Below are positions 17,665-27,323 of a stretch of DNA of 64,000 nt, in pieces. Position 1 is the stretch's first letter, and each line of letters begins with the position of its first letter. Both the position numbers and the translations under genes were made by a program. Source of the DNA: Hafnia alvei (GTDB taxonomy: Bacteria > Pseudomonadota > Gammaproteobacteria > Enterobacterales > Enterobacteriaceae); assembly GCF_964063325.1 (NCBI RefSeq), contig NZ_OZ061315.1, positions 4,216,001 through 4,280,000 of the forward strand, written 5' to 3'. The notes under the pieces are model-generated. The model did not search any database and was not told where the DNA came from. It saw only the letters and a program-made list of their open reading frames with translations.

Positions 17665-18474
17665 ATGAAACTCGCTGATACGGAATTATTCGGAGTTGTT
17701 ATAGTACCAGAGGATTTTAGTGAAATAATAAACTTGGCTACTTTAGATATTAATAATGATCGAAATATTTATATGTGGCGAGGGCAAGGTGATATTGCAT
17801 GGCCAATACATAGCTCGGCATACAGACGCCTCATGAAGGATAGAGATTATCCATTAGGAGAACATGTAATGCGAGATTATGAGCGAGAGCTATTACTCAA
17901 TGGTCAACATCAAGGATACCATTTCGAAAATGGCAGAACATTAAGTGATTTTGAGTTGCTAGCAAAGCTTCAGCACCATGGTGCAGCAACCAGAATGATC
18001 GACGTATCAAGAAATATCCTAGTTGCATTGTGGTTTGCATGCGATTCAGTGCGCGATAAAACGGGTCTTGTATTTGGACTACATTATTCAGCGATTAATG
18101 GATTTGAAGGACGACCTGACTCTCGATCTTATAATCAGGTATTCAAACGAGAAAGCGACTTATCGACAGATGAAGATGATTTCAATCACGATCCAAGATT
18201 ATGGCAACCTCCTGTTGTAACAAAACGGATTGCTGCTCAAAGTGCACAATTTCTCTATAGCCGGGTCAGTTATGATACATCAGGAAGCCTGAGTTTCAGG
18301 AAAGATGAAAACCTGGTCAGAGTAATCGCCATAACACCGGAAATGAAATCAAAGTGTCTAAAAATACTGGAGAATACCTTTGATATTAGGAGATTGACAT
18401 TGTTTCCTGACATTGATGGTTTTTGTTTTTCCAATAGTGTGAATTTTGGAAGTCACAGCAATGAAAGATGGTGA
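17665..18474 (+). CDS. FRG-domain protein
   Basis: The ATG at 17665 has GGAGGG upstream. The 269-residue protein has the FRG-domain marks: MWRGQGDIAWPIHSSAYRRL (about residues 38-57), then LLAKLQHHGAATRMIDVS.N.LVALWFA (about residues 98-125). FRG domains are widespread in mobile and defence-linked proteins, and their biochemical activity is not settled. The second half (ITPEMKSKCLKILENTFDIRRLTLFPDIDGF) closes the domain as in other members. Partner is the unknown gene at 16750. This pair is a candidate defence or toxin-like unit, by context only. Confidence 0.8.
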   Translation: MKLADTELFGVVIVPEDFSEIINLATLDINNDRNIYMWRGQGDIAWPIHSSAYRRLMKDRDYPLGEHVMRDYERELLLNGQHQGYHFENGRTLSDFELLAKLQHHGAATRMIDVSRNILVALWFACDSVRDKTGLVFGLHYSAINGFEGRPDSRSYNQVFKRESDLSTDEDDFNHDPRLWQPPVVTKRIAAQSAQFLYSRVSYDTSGSLSFRKDENLVRVIAITPEMKSKCLKILENTFDIRRLTLFPDIDGFCFSNSVNFGSHSNERW

Positions 18475-19549
18475 ATAATCTAATCGGCAATCTACGAATG
18501 ACCGTGGCAAGTGGCGTTAATTTTTTAATTTAAAACAGTTAGTTAAGATAAAATGACGGTTTAGACTATATCCTTACATTTACACTGAATGGACAACTGC
18601 TGATATTGCTGTAGATGGCACTAATAAATCACATTCCATTTTGCCTCATGCTCGAAGAGCATACTCTCGTCGATGTTGCAGATGTACCTAAAAGCAGGCA
18701 ACGGTAAGCGTCTTCCCAGCACCGTCTGGCAGAACCTGAAATTCCTGGCAGGATAGCGGCTTGAGATTTCCACCAGTTCAACGCGTTAATAGACAAACTG
18801 TAATCTCATCCATGTTATAGCGAGTGTAATGGGCATTGGTACTTGAGAGTAGAATGCCAAACTTGATGAAATCGGCATGCATTCGTGGAATATGAAAGAA
18901 ATGAGTTTGCATGACGTTCATGTTGCGTAGGCTTAACCGTCGGGTTCTCTATTGCTGAACAAAAACTATGAATATGCCAAACAGCCTGCGGAGAGAAAAT
19001 TTGTCTGAAAATAACACAGGGTTATTGTATGGATTAACTGCTGTGAGTATTATCCGGCAGCTGTAGGGATATGCGACGTGTGAATAGCCCCTAGTTTCCT
19101 AGACAGTTCCGTGCCTCATGAACCAGGCTCTTTCATAAACTGCAGGCGGCTGATCCTCACAGGCACTGTGGCGGCGTTTAGCATTATAAAACATCTCTCT
19201 TTTACGAGTCCCCATCTTGCTATTGAATCCACCCTCGTCATCCTCCTTTTATTTCAAATTTAAGATATTTTTTTATATTTCATCCTCAGATACACCCTGA
19301 TTTTTAATTACCCTTTCCGTGTTCTACAGCAGAAAGTGCCCTCTTCCCAAACAGCCAAGAAAGGTCTTAAGGACAGTCAATAAAGCAGTCTTATTATCAG
19401 GGATCACAAGTTGGTACGTTTTACCCTCACTTTCAGACTTAACCCCTTTCATTAGTAAGGCTAATCGTTTATATAAGGAACGTTAACCGATCCGACATCA
19501 ACGTTAGCTTATCGCGGAGCGGTATTGGCATTAAATAAGGAGATTTATT
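18475..19549. other. 1.07-kb gap of degraded sequence
   Basis: No intact gene is seen. The only recognisable coding relic is the IS3-type transposase tail at 19099-19200. The last 100 bases hold the vgrG leader, with AAGGAG at about 19537. The rest shows scattered stops in all frames. Confidence 0.6.
19099..19200 (-). pseudogene. C-terminal scrap of an IS3-type transposase
   Basis: Minus-strand translation gives REMFYNAKRRHSACEDQPP followed by AVYERAWF and a stop at 19099. The FYN.KRRHS...P..YE ending is the hallmark C-terminus of IS3-group OrfB proteins. Its bases differ from the intact IS at 271-1530, so it is the footprint of another element. Confidence 0.7.
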
Positions 19550-22063
19550 TTGGCCAGCCATTCCCCCGAAGCAACGCTAAACCGTTATTTGCTTGAGATA
19601 TTACATAGCAATGTGATGACTGATGTTGAGTCATTCATCGGTCATGAAGCACTCAGTACGCCCTATCGCTATACCATCCGATTTACCTCCCCCATAAAAG
19701 ACATATCACCCAAAGATATCCTAAATCAACAGGCCACATTGTTGATGCGTGCGCCGAATACCGCATGGTCGAGCTATCTTGAAAGCAGTGAAAAGTGGCT
19801 GGAGACACGGCGAATTGAAGGTGTTTTCACGGCTTTTGAGCGCATTAGCACCTCGGCTGATGAGTCACTTTATGAGGTTGAACTCTCACACCCTTTAGCG
19901 CTGTTGGAAAGAACACGGCGCCACGCGATTTATCTCGATACAACCGTTCCAGAGTTAGTGAAACAAATCCTCAAAAGCCATAATTTTGAAGGGTATGAAA
20001 TTGATTTTGATAACCTGTCATGTCGCTACCCGCATCGGGAAATGATTACCCAGTGGGGCGAAACCGACCTGCAGTTTATTCGACGCCTGCTCTCCGAGGT
20101 CGGTATTTGGTTCCGCTTTGAGGCTCACCCTGAACACGCGTTTATCATTGTGATGGTCTTCGCGGATAGCCAGCAGCGCTATATCTTCGATCATAAAATC
20201 AACCACATCGATACGAGTGGCTTATCGAGTAACAGCTACGCGGTTCACAGTTTAAAAGCGCGTCATTGTATTGTACCGGCTGAAGTCGTCGTCAGAAATT
20301 ATGATTACCGACTGGGTGGCGCGCAAACGCTGGAAACACAGGCAGATATTGCGCGTCAAGACACGACAACCTACGGCAGTGAATACCACTACACCGATAT
20401 TCACCATGCCCCCGGCGATCGGTGGCAGCAAGATCAAGATGCAGAAACAACCTGGTTCTATGCCCGTATTCGCCATGAATATTTACTCAACCAACAGACT
20501 CAACTTTCAGCAACGGCTGATAGCCCGGATATCACGCCAGGGATGGAATTAACGATTGCCGGAGACATCCCTGAGGCCTTTGCATCAGGATTTATTGTGA
20601 CCACCATGGTCGCTAAAGCGTCCCGAAAAAATGCATATTGTGTTGAACTCAGCGGTATTCCCTACAGCGAAGACATCTGTTTCCGTCCAGAGCGACTTCC
20701 CCGACCTTGCATCAGCGGTACCGTTCCTGCACGCGTGTCATCATTAACGGCAAACGATCGCTATGCGCATCTCGATGCGAAAGGACGTTACTGGGTTAAA
20801 TTTGATTTTGACCGACAGGATGAAGAAAAGGGCCACGAAAGTATGTTGGTTCGTCTGGCTCGCCCTTATGCCGGTGATACCTACGGTCATCACTTTCCGC
20901 TATTAGACAATACGGAAGTGGGCATTGCCTTTGAAGGCGGCGATCCAGAACGCCCCTACATTGCCTACGCCATGCACGATGAGCACAACCCTGATGTGGT
21001 TACTCATCGAAATAATACGCGCAATGTCATCCGTACCCCCGCAAATAACAAAATTCGCCTTGAGGATAAGCGCGGAGAAGAGCATATCAAGGTCGCCACC
21101 GAGCTGGGGAAAACCCAGCTCAATATGGGGCATTTAGTCAACGCGGAGCATGCGCTGCGAGGAGAAGGGTTTGAGGTCAGAACCGATAAAAAGGGAACGC
21201 TGCGCGCCGCCGAAGGGATCTTAGTTACCACAGAGCCTCAAACTCGCGCCCAAGGTAAGCAACTGGATATGTCTGCGACCATACGCCAGCTCGAGCAGGC
21301 GCTAACGCTGGCAAAAACTTTGCAGCAGAGCGCCAGTATCGCACAGGCAACGCCGGTTGATGCCACCAAACAGCAACAGCTGCAACAAGCACTCAATGGT
21401 CTCTCTCAACCGGGGATGTTGCACTACGCCGATGCGGGGATAGCACAGGTGACCCCCGCTTCTCTCCAGCTTTCGGCGGGCGAAGATATGGTGTTAACCG
21501 CAGGGAACAGCAGCAGCATTAACATCCTCAAAAATCTATCCGTGGCCGTAGGGCAAGGGATCTCAGCCTTTGCGCGCAAATTAGGCATTAAGCTTATTGC
21601 CGCTTCCGGCGATGTCACGATGCAGGCGCAAAAAGGGGCCATCGGCATTCTTGCTGACCAACAGTTTAGTATGACCAGTGTTAATGGGCAGATGGTTTTG
21701 AGTGCCAAAAAAGGTCTACAGCTGGTATGCGGCGGCGGTGGATTACGCGTGAATACGGATGGTTCTGTAGAGATATTCTCGCCCACCAAGATTTCACAAA
21801 AAGCGCCGGTGCTCGTGTACCAAGATGGTGAAAGTGTCAAAACCATGGTTCCCGCCTTTGAATCAGGGACGTTCGCCCGTCGTTTTGCTTTACATGCCGA
21901 TGGCGATCCTAAACAGGTGATTGCCCACCAGAAGTTCCGCTTAACGAAATCCAACGGTGAAGCCGTGGAGGGGATCACGGATGCTCAAGGATGCTCTCCT
22001 CTACTCGACATGACTGACTTAGAACAGGTGACAATGGAACTGCTCCATGGAGAAACCGCATGA
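19550..22063 (+). CDS. vgrG: Type VI secretion tip protein VgrG with C-terminal transthyretin-like extension
   Basis: This is the trimeric spike protein at the tip of the T6SS tube. The start is TTG at 19550 with AAGGAG seven bases before it. Of 837 residues, about 1-340 are the gp27-like hub (RYLLEILHSNVMTDVESFIG..., GIWFRFEAHPEHAF). Residues about 385-480 are the gp5/OB fold (DRYAHLDAKGRYWVKFDFD, VGIAFEGGDPERPYI). A DUF2345-type repeat shaft runs to about 745. The last 65 or so residues (FRLTKSNGEAVEGITDAQG...MELL) look like a transthyretin-type adaptor that often docks a specific effector. The lipase gene overlaps the stop. No T6SS sheath or baseplate genes are here, so this is an orphan module. 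Confidence 0.93.
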   Translation: MASHSPEATLNRYLLEILHSNVMTDVESFIGHEALSTPYRYTIRFTSPIKDISPKDILNQQATLLMRAPNTAWSSYLESSEKWLETRRIEGVFTAFERISTSADESLYEVELSHPLALLERTRRHAIYLDTTVPELVKQILKSHNFEGYEIDFDNLSCRYPHREMITQWGETDLQFIRRLLSEVGIWFRFEAHPEHAFIIVMVFADSQQRYIFDHKINHIDTSGLSSNSYAVHSLKARHCIVPAEVVVRNYDYRLGGAQTLETQADIARQDTTTYGSEYHYTDIHHAPGDRWQQDQDAETTWFYARIRHEYLLNQQTQLSATADSPDITPGMELTIAGDIPEAFASGFIVTTMVAKASRKNAYCVELSGIPYSEDICFRPERLPRPCISGTVPARVSSLTANDRYAHLDAKGRYWVKFDFDRQDEEKGHESMLVRLARPYAGDTYGHHFPLLDNTEVGIAFEGGDPERPYIAYAMHDEHNPDVVTHRNNTRNVIRTPANNKIRLEDKRGEEHIKVATELGKTQLNMGHLVNAEHALRGEGFEVRTDKKGTLRAAEGILVTTEPQTRAQGKQLDMSATIRQLEQALTLAKTLQQSASIAQATPVDATKQQQLQQALNGLSQPGMLHYADAGIAQVTPASLQLSAGEDMVLTAGNSSSINILKNLSVAVGQGISAFARKLGIKLIAASGDVTMQAQKGAIGILADQQFSMTSVNGQMVLSAKKGLQLVCGGGGLRVNTDGSVEIFSPTKISQKAPVLVYQDGESVKTMVPAFESGTFARRFALHADGDPKQVIAHQKFRLTKSNGEAVEGITDAQGCSPLLDMTDLEQVTMELLHGETA

Positions 22064-24231
22064 ATACCCCGTCGTCAAAAAATAGCAAACCCAGTCCTTA
22101 CAATCCCACTATCGTGGCCAAAAATGAACTTGGGGTAGATGCTAAAACCGGTGGCGCAATGACCACCTGCTATGTCGGTCTCAAACGCCCGATGCCCTGT
22201 ATCGTTATTCTGGTGCATGGCGTAAATGACGTGGGCGAGGCGTACCAAAACCAAGAGTCCGGTATGATTGCGGGCCTCAACCAGCGGTTGGGCAGAGACG
22301 ATTTGTATCCGCATGAGTGGAAGGATTACGCCCTTGAGGAGGAGACGCCGCAAATGCGCGTTTGTGGTCCGGGCCGTTCACCGGTGATCCCATTTTATTG
22401 GGGGTACAAACCGGTCGATCACGCGACATGGGAAGCTGACCAACGCGAATATCGTGCGGCGATGAAAAAGAGCAAGAACAGCGCAGAGACCCCGCTGCCG
22501 TATGATGCTTATCAGGAAAATAATCCTGATAAATTAAAAAAATACGGTAACGACAATAACAGCCGATTCGCTAATGACTGTTTTGGTAATGTGCTGGACT
22601 CCACCGCGGCGAAAGGCGGCGGCACGTTTGCTAATGCCACCACGTCATTACCCGATATGCTTGGGCCCGGTGCCGGAGGGGTGGTCATGGCGGCCATTGG
22701 CTTTATGTCGAGGACCAACTGGATAAACGACGGTGATTTTACGCATCCCATCTATGACAATCCCCATCGTATCTACCAGTTCTTTGCCGCTCAGCGACTA
22801 GCTGATTTGATACTGACGATTAGACAAAATAAGCCCACCGAGCACGATACGATTAATATCGTGGCACACAGTCAAGGCACGCTGATCACCATGCTGGCCA
22901 ATATGTTGGTTAAACAGGAAGGTGCCGATCCCGCCGACTGCGTGATCCTCAACCACTCTCCCTACGCGCTAGCCAATACGGTGATGGAAGGCGTGCAAGA
23001 TGGCCATCACCAAACAGACAAAGCACGTCAGGAGACATTCAAGCACTTCTGCCAGCTGATGGCGACCAACCCGCACGCCAGTGTCGATGGGCAACACTCG
23101 GCTGCCGATACCCAAAGATTAAAAGACCGTGTGTGTTTACCGCGAGAATCTCATTGGGATACCGATCCTTGCTACAGCCGAAATAACTTTGGCAAGGTTT
23201 ACAACTACTTTTGCCCAAACGATGGCACCGTATCTCTCAGAAGCGTGCAAGGCTTTGGCTGGCGAGGCATTCCTGATGCAATAGCAAACAGCATTCCGAA
23301 TCTGCGCCAGCGGGTGTTTTATCAAAATTATCCGGTTGGGGGAGCGCCAGCGTCCACGCCGTTCAGAAAACCACCCGCTGGCAGCGGTGACTACGCTTAT
23401 TCCGGCAAAACTAACCAGCCCTACAGCTATTCCGATGTCACCCCCAACGGCGAGGCTTTGCCAAAGGTATTCACCTTCAGCTTACAAGGCCAATATAACG
23501 ACGAGAAGGTAAATAAAAAGTATCAACACAGCATCGAAAAGGGCAGTCAGGACGAGAATATATCCTATTCCGCCCGCGCCAATGCGCTAAAACGCGCGGC
23601 CCCGCCTAAAGTGGTGAATTTACCTTACAGCCTGCGTTATCAAACTATCGGACATGTACTTACCCCCAGTGAACTGGCCGTAGTGAGTGTTGATCAGCTA
23701 ACGCCGGTGATCAGTGGGCGTGTAGTGGGCACTAACGACGCGAATAAAATGCTGGAGCTACGCTGTGAAAAAACCAAACGGCAGCTTGAGGATGAATGGC
23801 GAAAAAGCGATCCGATCACCTACAGCCAGCACTCTTCCATTGTCGCCAACCCCGAGGTGCCTAAATTGGCGATGGCCTACGATTTAGCCATCGGACAATG
23901 TCTGGCGTTTGAATTGCAGGGCGGGCAGTTTTGGAACAGCCTGCTATGGCGCGCGGATTGGCGAAATAAGAACAACCCCAATATACCGGCTAAAAAGTAT
24001 TATCAAACAGGGATATTACCATTTGGTGTTACAAAAGTGTTTATGAGCAAAGCAGACGAAATTTTACCCACTGGTGAATTTGGTGTCGTGAATGCATTTT
24101 ACAATGCCAGTAAAGTTATTCCTGCTCGATACCCTGAAATTGAGAATAAAGAGGTAGCTCGGCTGCAATGGGATATGCCTAAACCCGCAGGCTATGGCGA
24201 AGTTCCTTATCAATACGGCGAGGATGCCTAA
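22060..24231 (+). CDS. Tle3-like T6SS lipase effector
   Basis: The 723-residue protein overlaps vgrG (ATGA), the usual arrangement for an effector loaded on that VgrG. It has an alpha/beta-hydrolase core: IVILVHGVNDVGE (His53-Gly54) and the nucleophile elbow VAHSQGT with Ser271. Late conserved blocks (YFCPNDGTVSLRSVQGFGWRG; then LYSLRYQ-like strands) fit the Tle3 type with a DUF3274-like C-terminal region. Tle enzymes cleave membrane phospholipids of rival cells. The catalytic Asp and His are probably in CPNDGTV and a later His, but I did not confirm them. The matching immunity gene follows at once. Confidence 0.85.
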   Translation: MNTPSSKNSKPSPYNPTIVAKNELGVDAKTGGAMTTCYVGLKRPMPCIVILVHGVNDVGEAYQNQESGMIAGLNQRLGRDDLYPHEWKDYALEEETPQMRVCGPGRSPVIPFYWGYKPVDHATWEADQREYRAAMKKSKNSAETPLPYDAYQENNPDKLKKYGNDNNSRFANDCFGNVLDSTAAKGGGTFANATTSLPDMLGPGAGGVVMAAIGFMSRTNWINDGDFTHPIYDNPHRIYQFFAAQRLADLILTIRQNKPTEHDTINIVAHSQGTLITMLANMLVKQEGADPADCVILNHSPYALANTVMEGVQDGHHQTDKARQETFKHFCQLMATNPHASVDGQHSAADTQRLKDRVCLPRESHWDTDPCYSRNNFGKVYNYFCPNDGTVSLRSVQGFGWRGIPDAIANSIPNLRQRVFYQNYPVGGAPASTPFRKPPAGSGDYAYSGKTNQPYSYSDVTPNGEALPKVFTFSLQGQYNDEKVNKKYQHSIEKGSQDENISYSARANALKRAAPPKVVNLPYSLRYQTIGHVLTPSELAVVSVDQLTPVISGRVVGTNDANKMLELRCEKTKRQLEDEWRKSDPITYSQHSSIVANPEVPKLAMAYDLAIGQCLAFELQGGQFWNSLLWRADWRNKNNPNIPAKKYYQTGILPFGVTKVFMSKADEILPTGEFGVVNAFYNASKVIPARYPEIENKEVARLQWDMPKPAGYGEVPYQYGEDA

Positions 24232-24949
24232 TGAACACCAATATCGCTCTGATAGGCGTTCTGCTCTCGACAGTATTAACGGCGGGCTGTCAGGCAAAAA
24301 AAGTGAAATTCCAACGCAGGTTATTTACCGTTTTGATGACCATCGCTATCTGGAACTTAAAGGCTATAACTGTCAAGGTGCTGTCTATTATGTTGATACA
24401 AAACGAGGTATTCGCTCTGAGCCCTATAGTCAATTTTATCGAGCATTTGCCGGTAAGTTTATACATCCCTCGGAACGTTATATCGCCCTGACCTCATGGG
24501 AAGCTGATGGATTTGCTGTTTCTAAAGACTATGGGAAAACATGGCGTGCGATTACCTACGCCTCGGTCCCCTATGGCGTTGAGTCCGGAGGAGGAACCAG
24601 TCCCGATCGTGAAAACGTGGTGTCTTTCACCGTGGTGAATGACCAAGGTTTTTTACTCACCAAACAAGGCCACCTCTATCTCAGTTCTAAACCCTTCGAT
24701 GACCCAAGAGTCCTCCCTGGAGGTCCGGGTATCGATTACACCTTCACCTACGATGGCAAAATAGGCACAGGACGGATCGATCCCCACTCACCAGGACAAA
24801 AATGGGGAATGTCATACATTGAACTGAGCACGCTGAAAGGCCAGACGAATGAAGAAAAAGCCGAATGGCAAGGGCTACCCACCAAAGTCCCTGAGGTAAA
24901 AAACTATACCGGTTGGGATCATATGCAATGCGATCCAGATAAGGAGTAA
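24231..24949 (+). pseudogene. Tli3-like immunity lipoprotein, split by a -1 shift in a run of seven A
   Basis: The first frame starts at ATG 24231, overlapping the lipase stop, and encodes a lipoprotein signal (MNTNIALIGVLLSTVLTAGCQ). The Tli3-like domain (VIYRFDDHRYLELKGYN, SWEADGFAVSKDYGKTWRAI, FLLTKQGHLYLSS) is in the -1 frame and runs to 24949. The frames meet at the A7 tract 24296-24302. With eight A the gene would read through. An A AAA AAA G heptamer in register would also allow -1 ribosomal slippage. The gene may be dead, phase-variable, frameshift-expressed or mis-sequenced. Tli proteins protect the producer in the periplasm. Confidence 0.78.
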
Positions 24950-24955
24950 AACAGA

Positions 24956-25447
24956 ATGAATGGAAATATTAGATTACTAACACTTATGGCTACGGTAATG
25001 CTTTTTGCAGGATGCGGAAATAGCCAGCATGATGCATTACAAAAAGCGTCAACCACGACTTCAGCAAACACATCAGAAACTGAAACTACGTCTGAATGCC
25101 CAGATTTTTCAGGAACCTATAAAGTTGAAGGCGGAAAATCACGTTTCTACGTTGAAAAAACGACCTCCTCAACGTATCTCTTTACGATTGAAACTCCCTA
25201 TGACCCACCAATAACGCAATCAGCGTCGGTGAAACGTTCTAATAAAGAACAATCCACATTCTGTACTCTAGACATTGATGGATTTGGAACAATATCACCA
25301 TGGGAAAAGGGGAGTATTTATCATATTACGTTTGACTCGAGAGATTTCGAGAAAGTTATCAATACGGATTACATATTAAAACTCAAAAACCTTCGCCCAG
25401 TGCAATATGGCGTTGATTTTGGTGTATATGGACTCACTAAAAAATAA
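24956..25447 (+). CDS. Small lipoprotein next to the immunity gene
   Basis: The 163-residue protein begins MNGNIRLLTLMATVMLFAGCG, a signal peptide with lipobox FAGC. Thr/Ser-rich residues follow, then a beta-rich domain (CPDFSGTYKVEGGKSRFYVEKT...YLFTIETPYD). It starts six bases after the immunity gene ends, with AAGGAG upstream, inside the same operon. It could be a second immunity protein, or an accessory lipoprotein. I know no family for it. Confidence 0.7.
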   Translation: MNGNIRLLTLMATVMLFAGCGNSQHDALQKASTTTSANTSETETTSECPDFSGTYKVEGGKSRFYVEKTTSSTYLFTIETPYDPPITQSASVKRSNKEQSTFCTLDIDGFGTISPWEKGSIYHITFDSRDFEKVINTDYILKLKNLRPVQYGVDFGVYGLTKK

Positions 25448-25520
25448 GTTATAGCGAATGAATAGCCTGAATACAGACAGCTAATTATTTAATTAATACT
25501 CCTTCAATAAAGGTTAATGA

Positions 25521-25775
25521 ATGAAAGGTGTTATTCGCTTGGGTGATCCACTCAGCAATGGCGGAACAGTGATCAGTGCATCCGGGCCAGACTTTATGGG
25601 AAAAAATGTGATGTTACTCGGGGACATGGTGAGTTGTTCGCTACATGGACAAAAAACAGCGGCGCAATGTCATCCAACTTGGATGATAAATGGTAAAGGG
25701 GTGGTCGTTGACGGGTGTAAAGCTCAATGTGGGTGCTCCATAAACACAACCTTACCCAATGCAGGAGTGGAATAA
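25521..25775 (+). CDS. PAAR-domain protein (T6SS spike tip)
   Basis: The 84-residue protein is a bare PAAR domain: MKGVIRLGDPLSNGGTVISASGP, VMLLGDMVSCSLHG and later HP and Cys residues (KAQCGCSIN) that would hold the zinc. PAAR proteins cap VgrG and sharpen the tip. It carries no toxin extension. It follows the effector-immunity genes and its stop overlaps the next ATG (TAATG), so the next gene is coupled to it. AAAGG precedes the start. Confidence 0.92.
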   Translation: MKGVIRLGDPLSNGGTVISASGPDFMGKNVMLLGDMVSCSLHGQKTAAQCHPTWMINGKGVVVDGCKAQCGCSINTTLPNAGVE

Positions 25776-27199
25776 TGCGCTGGAATATTCCCCCCGCCAA
25801 CCCCATGCCTAGGCCAACGCGCTATCCTTGGCTGGTGGTTTCTCTGATATTTATTGCCCTCGTTATTATTTTTTTTGTGGCTACCCTACTCAATTGGCCA
25901 ACAGGAAAACTTGTTGATAACAGTTTCATCCATCGAGCATTCTTACTTCCCGCATCAGTGGGTTTTCTCATCGCAGGAATCGTTCTCTTCGTCAAAGTCT
26001 CGGAAAACTTCGCATGGCATACACGGAATTACCTCTATGGCTGCCTGAAACAACGATGGAAATATTGGGGACGGAGCCATCTCCTACTCCATGAACATGC
26101 TTCACTGTCTTCTCTTGACGATCTTGCTTTAAAAATACTGCGCCTAGAAGGTGAATTCCCTACCGCACCGGCCACGCCACTTGAAATCGATAATGACAGT
26201 GGCGAGCAATTTGAGTCAACGAGACTACAGCTAATTCTCACATCAATACTGAAACCGCTTGAGAAAACGCTCTCGTTCCAAGGCAGCGACTTGAGCCTAT
26301 GGCTTTATGTTCATGGCGGAAGTGAGGATAGCGTTGATGAATTAAAAACAGTACTCAAAGAGCTATCAATTCCAACCATAGAGAAACATAAGATCCATTG
26401 GCTGGCAGAGTGCCCTGACCTTGCGCTATTAAATACATGGATAGATACGCCATTCTCTGAGCGCCGACTTTTGATCATTGTTGACCTTCACACCGAAGAT
26501 AAAACGTCCTTTTATGAAAATGCGCAGGCATTCCTTTTTACACACCCTGATGCACATAACAAAGGGTTTTATTCCGTACAAAAGCCCAGTGAAACGCCTC
26601 TCTATTGGTTTCGTACTCTAGAGAGCTCAGCCTATAAACTGGCTGAAGATAGCCGTACCTATCTCGCTGTCGAGCATATTGCAGATGGAATAGGACAACA
26701 CTTATGGCACAGCGGCTTAGATAAGCAGGAAAAATACGGTTTATATGCGGCATTGGATTGTATCGAGAACAGTGCATCAGGACAAAACCGCCATGATGTC
26801 AACTTTAGCCTAGGCGACCACTCTGATGGACAAATTTGGCTAGCATCGGCTCTGGCCGCAGACGCCGCGCGCTACGGACAAGGTAGCCAACTCGTATCTG
26901 GCACCAAAGCAGATAATTTTCAGCTTGGCTTGTTATCGATTCGTCCGCCAAAGGAAACCTTTACGCCTGAAAATCACAGCCCAATACTTGATTCAGTCCT
27001 ATGCAGCAGTGTGGCCTATTTACCTCTTATGGGGCTTATTTTCGAGGTAGGATATATAGCCAACAATAACAACGCCAACCTAGACAGCATCTATATCTGG
27101 CTCATTATTGGGGGGTTCATTTCATTTTTTGTTATGGGCATTATAACTCGATTCATCATCGAACGTGGAATTGAAGAAGAGATAGGTATGTATTTATAG
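25775..27199 (+). CDS. Four-helix membrane protein of the T6SS module, function unknown
   Basis: The start is the ATG at 25775, one base into the PAAR stop codon (TAATG), giving 474 residues. Two hydrophobic helices near the N-terminus (about 18-42 and 53-73) and two near the C-terminus (about 408-430 and 440-462) bracket a soluble domain of about 330 residues. The middle region holds segments such as LSLWLYVHGGSEDSVDELKTVLKEL and LAADAARYG. I recognise no family. Coupling to PAAR suggests a part in effector loading or a second membrane-sited immunity function. Both are guesses. Confidence 0.72.
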   Translation: MRWNIPPANPMPRPTRYPWLVVSLIFIALVIIFFVATLLNWPTGKLVDNSFIHRAFLLPASVGFLIAGIVLFVKVSENFAWHTRNYLYGCLKQRWKYWGRSHLLLHEHASLSSLDDLALKILRLEGEFPTAPATPLEIDNDSGEQFESTRLQLILTSILKPLEKTLSFQGSDLSLWLYVHGGSEDSVDELKTVLKELSIPTIEKHKIHWLAECPDLALLNTWIDTPFSERRLLIIVDLHTEDKTSFYENAQAFLFTHPDAHNKGFYSVQKPSETPLYWFRTLESSAYKLAEDSRTYLAVEHIADGIGQHLWHSGLDKQEKYGLYAALDCIENSASGQNRHDVNFSLGDHSDGQIWLASALAADAARYGQGSQLVSGTKADNFQLGLLSIRPPKETFTPENHSPILDSVLCSSVAYLPLMGLIFEVGYIANNNNANLDSIYIWLIIGGFISFFVMGIITRFIIERGIEEEIGMYL

Positions 27200-27323
27200 T
27201 AGATGGAAAGTCGGCTATCACTGATAGCTTAAGCGCTATTATACTGCAAAAAAACTCACACCATCATGCTATTTATGCCCATTGAAAAATATGGGTAATA
27301 TACTTAAAAATGATGATTACAGA

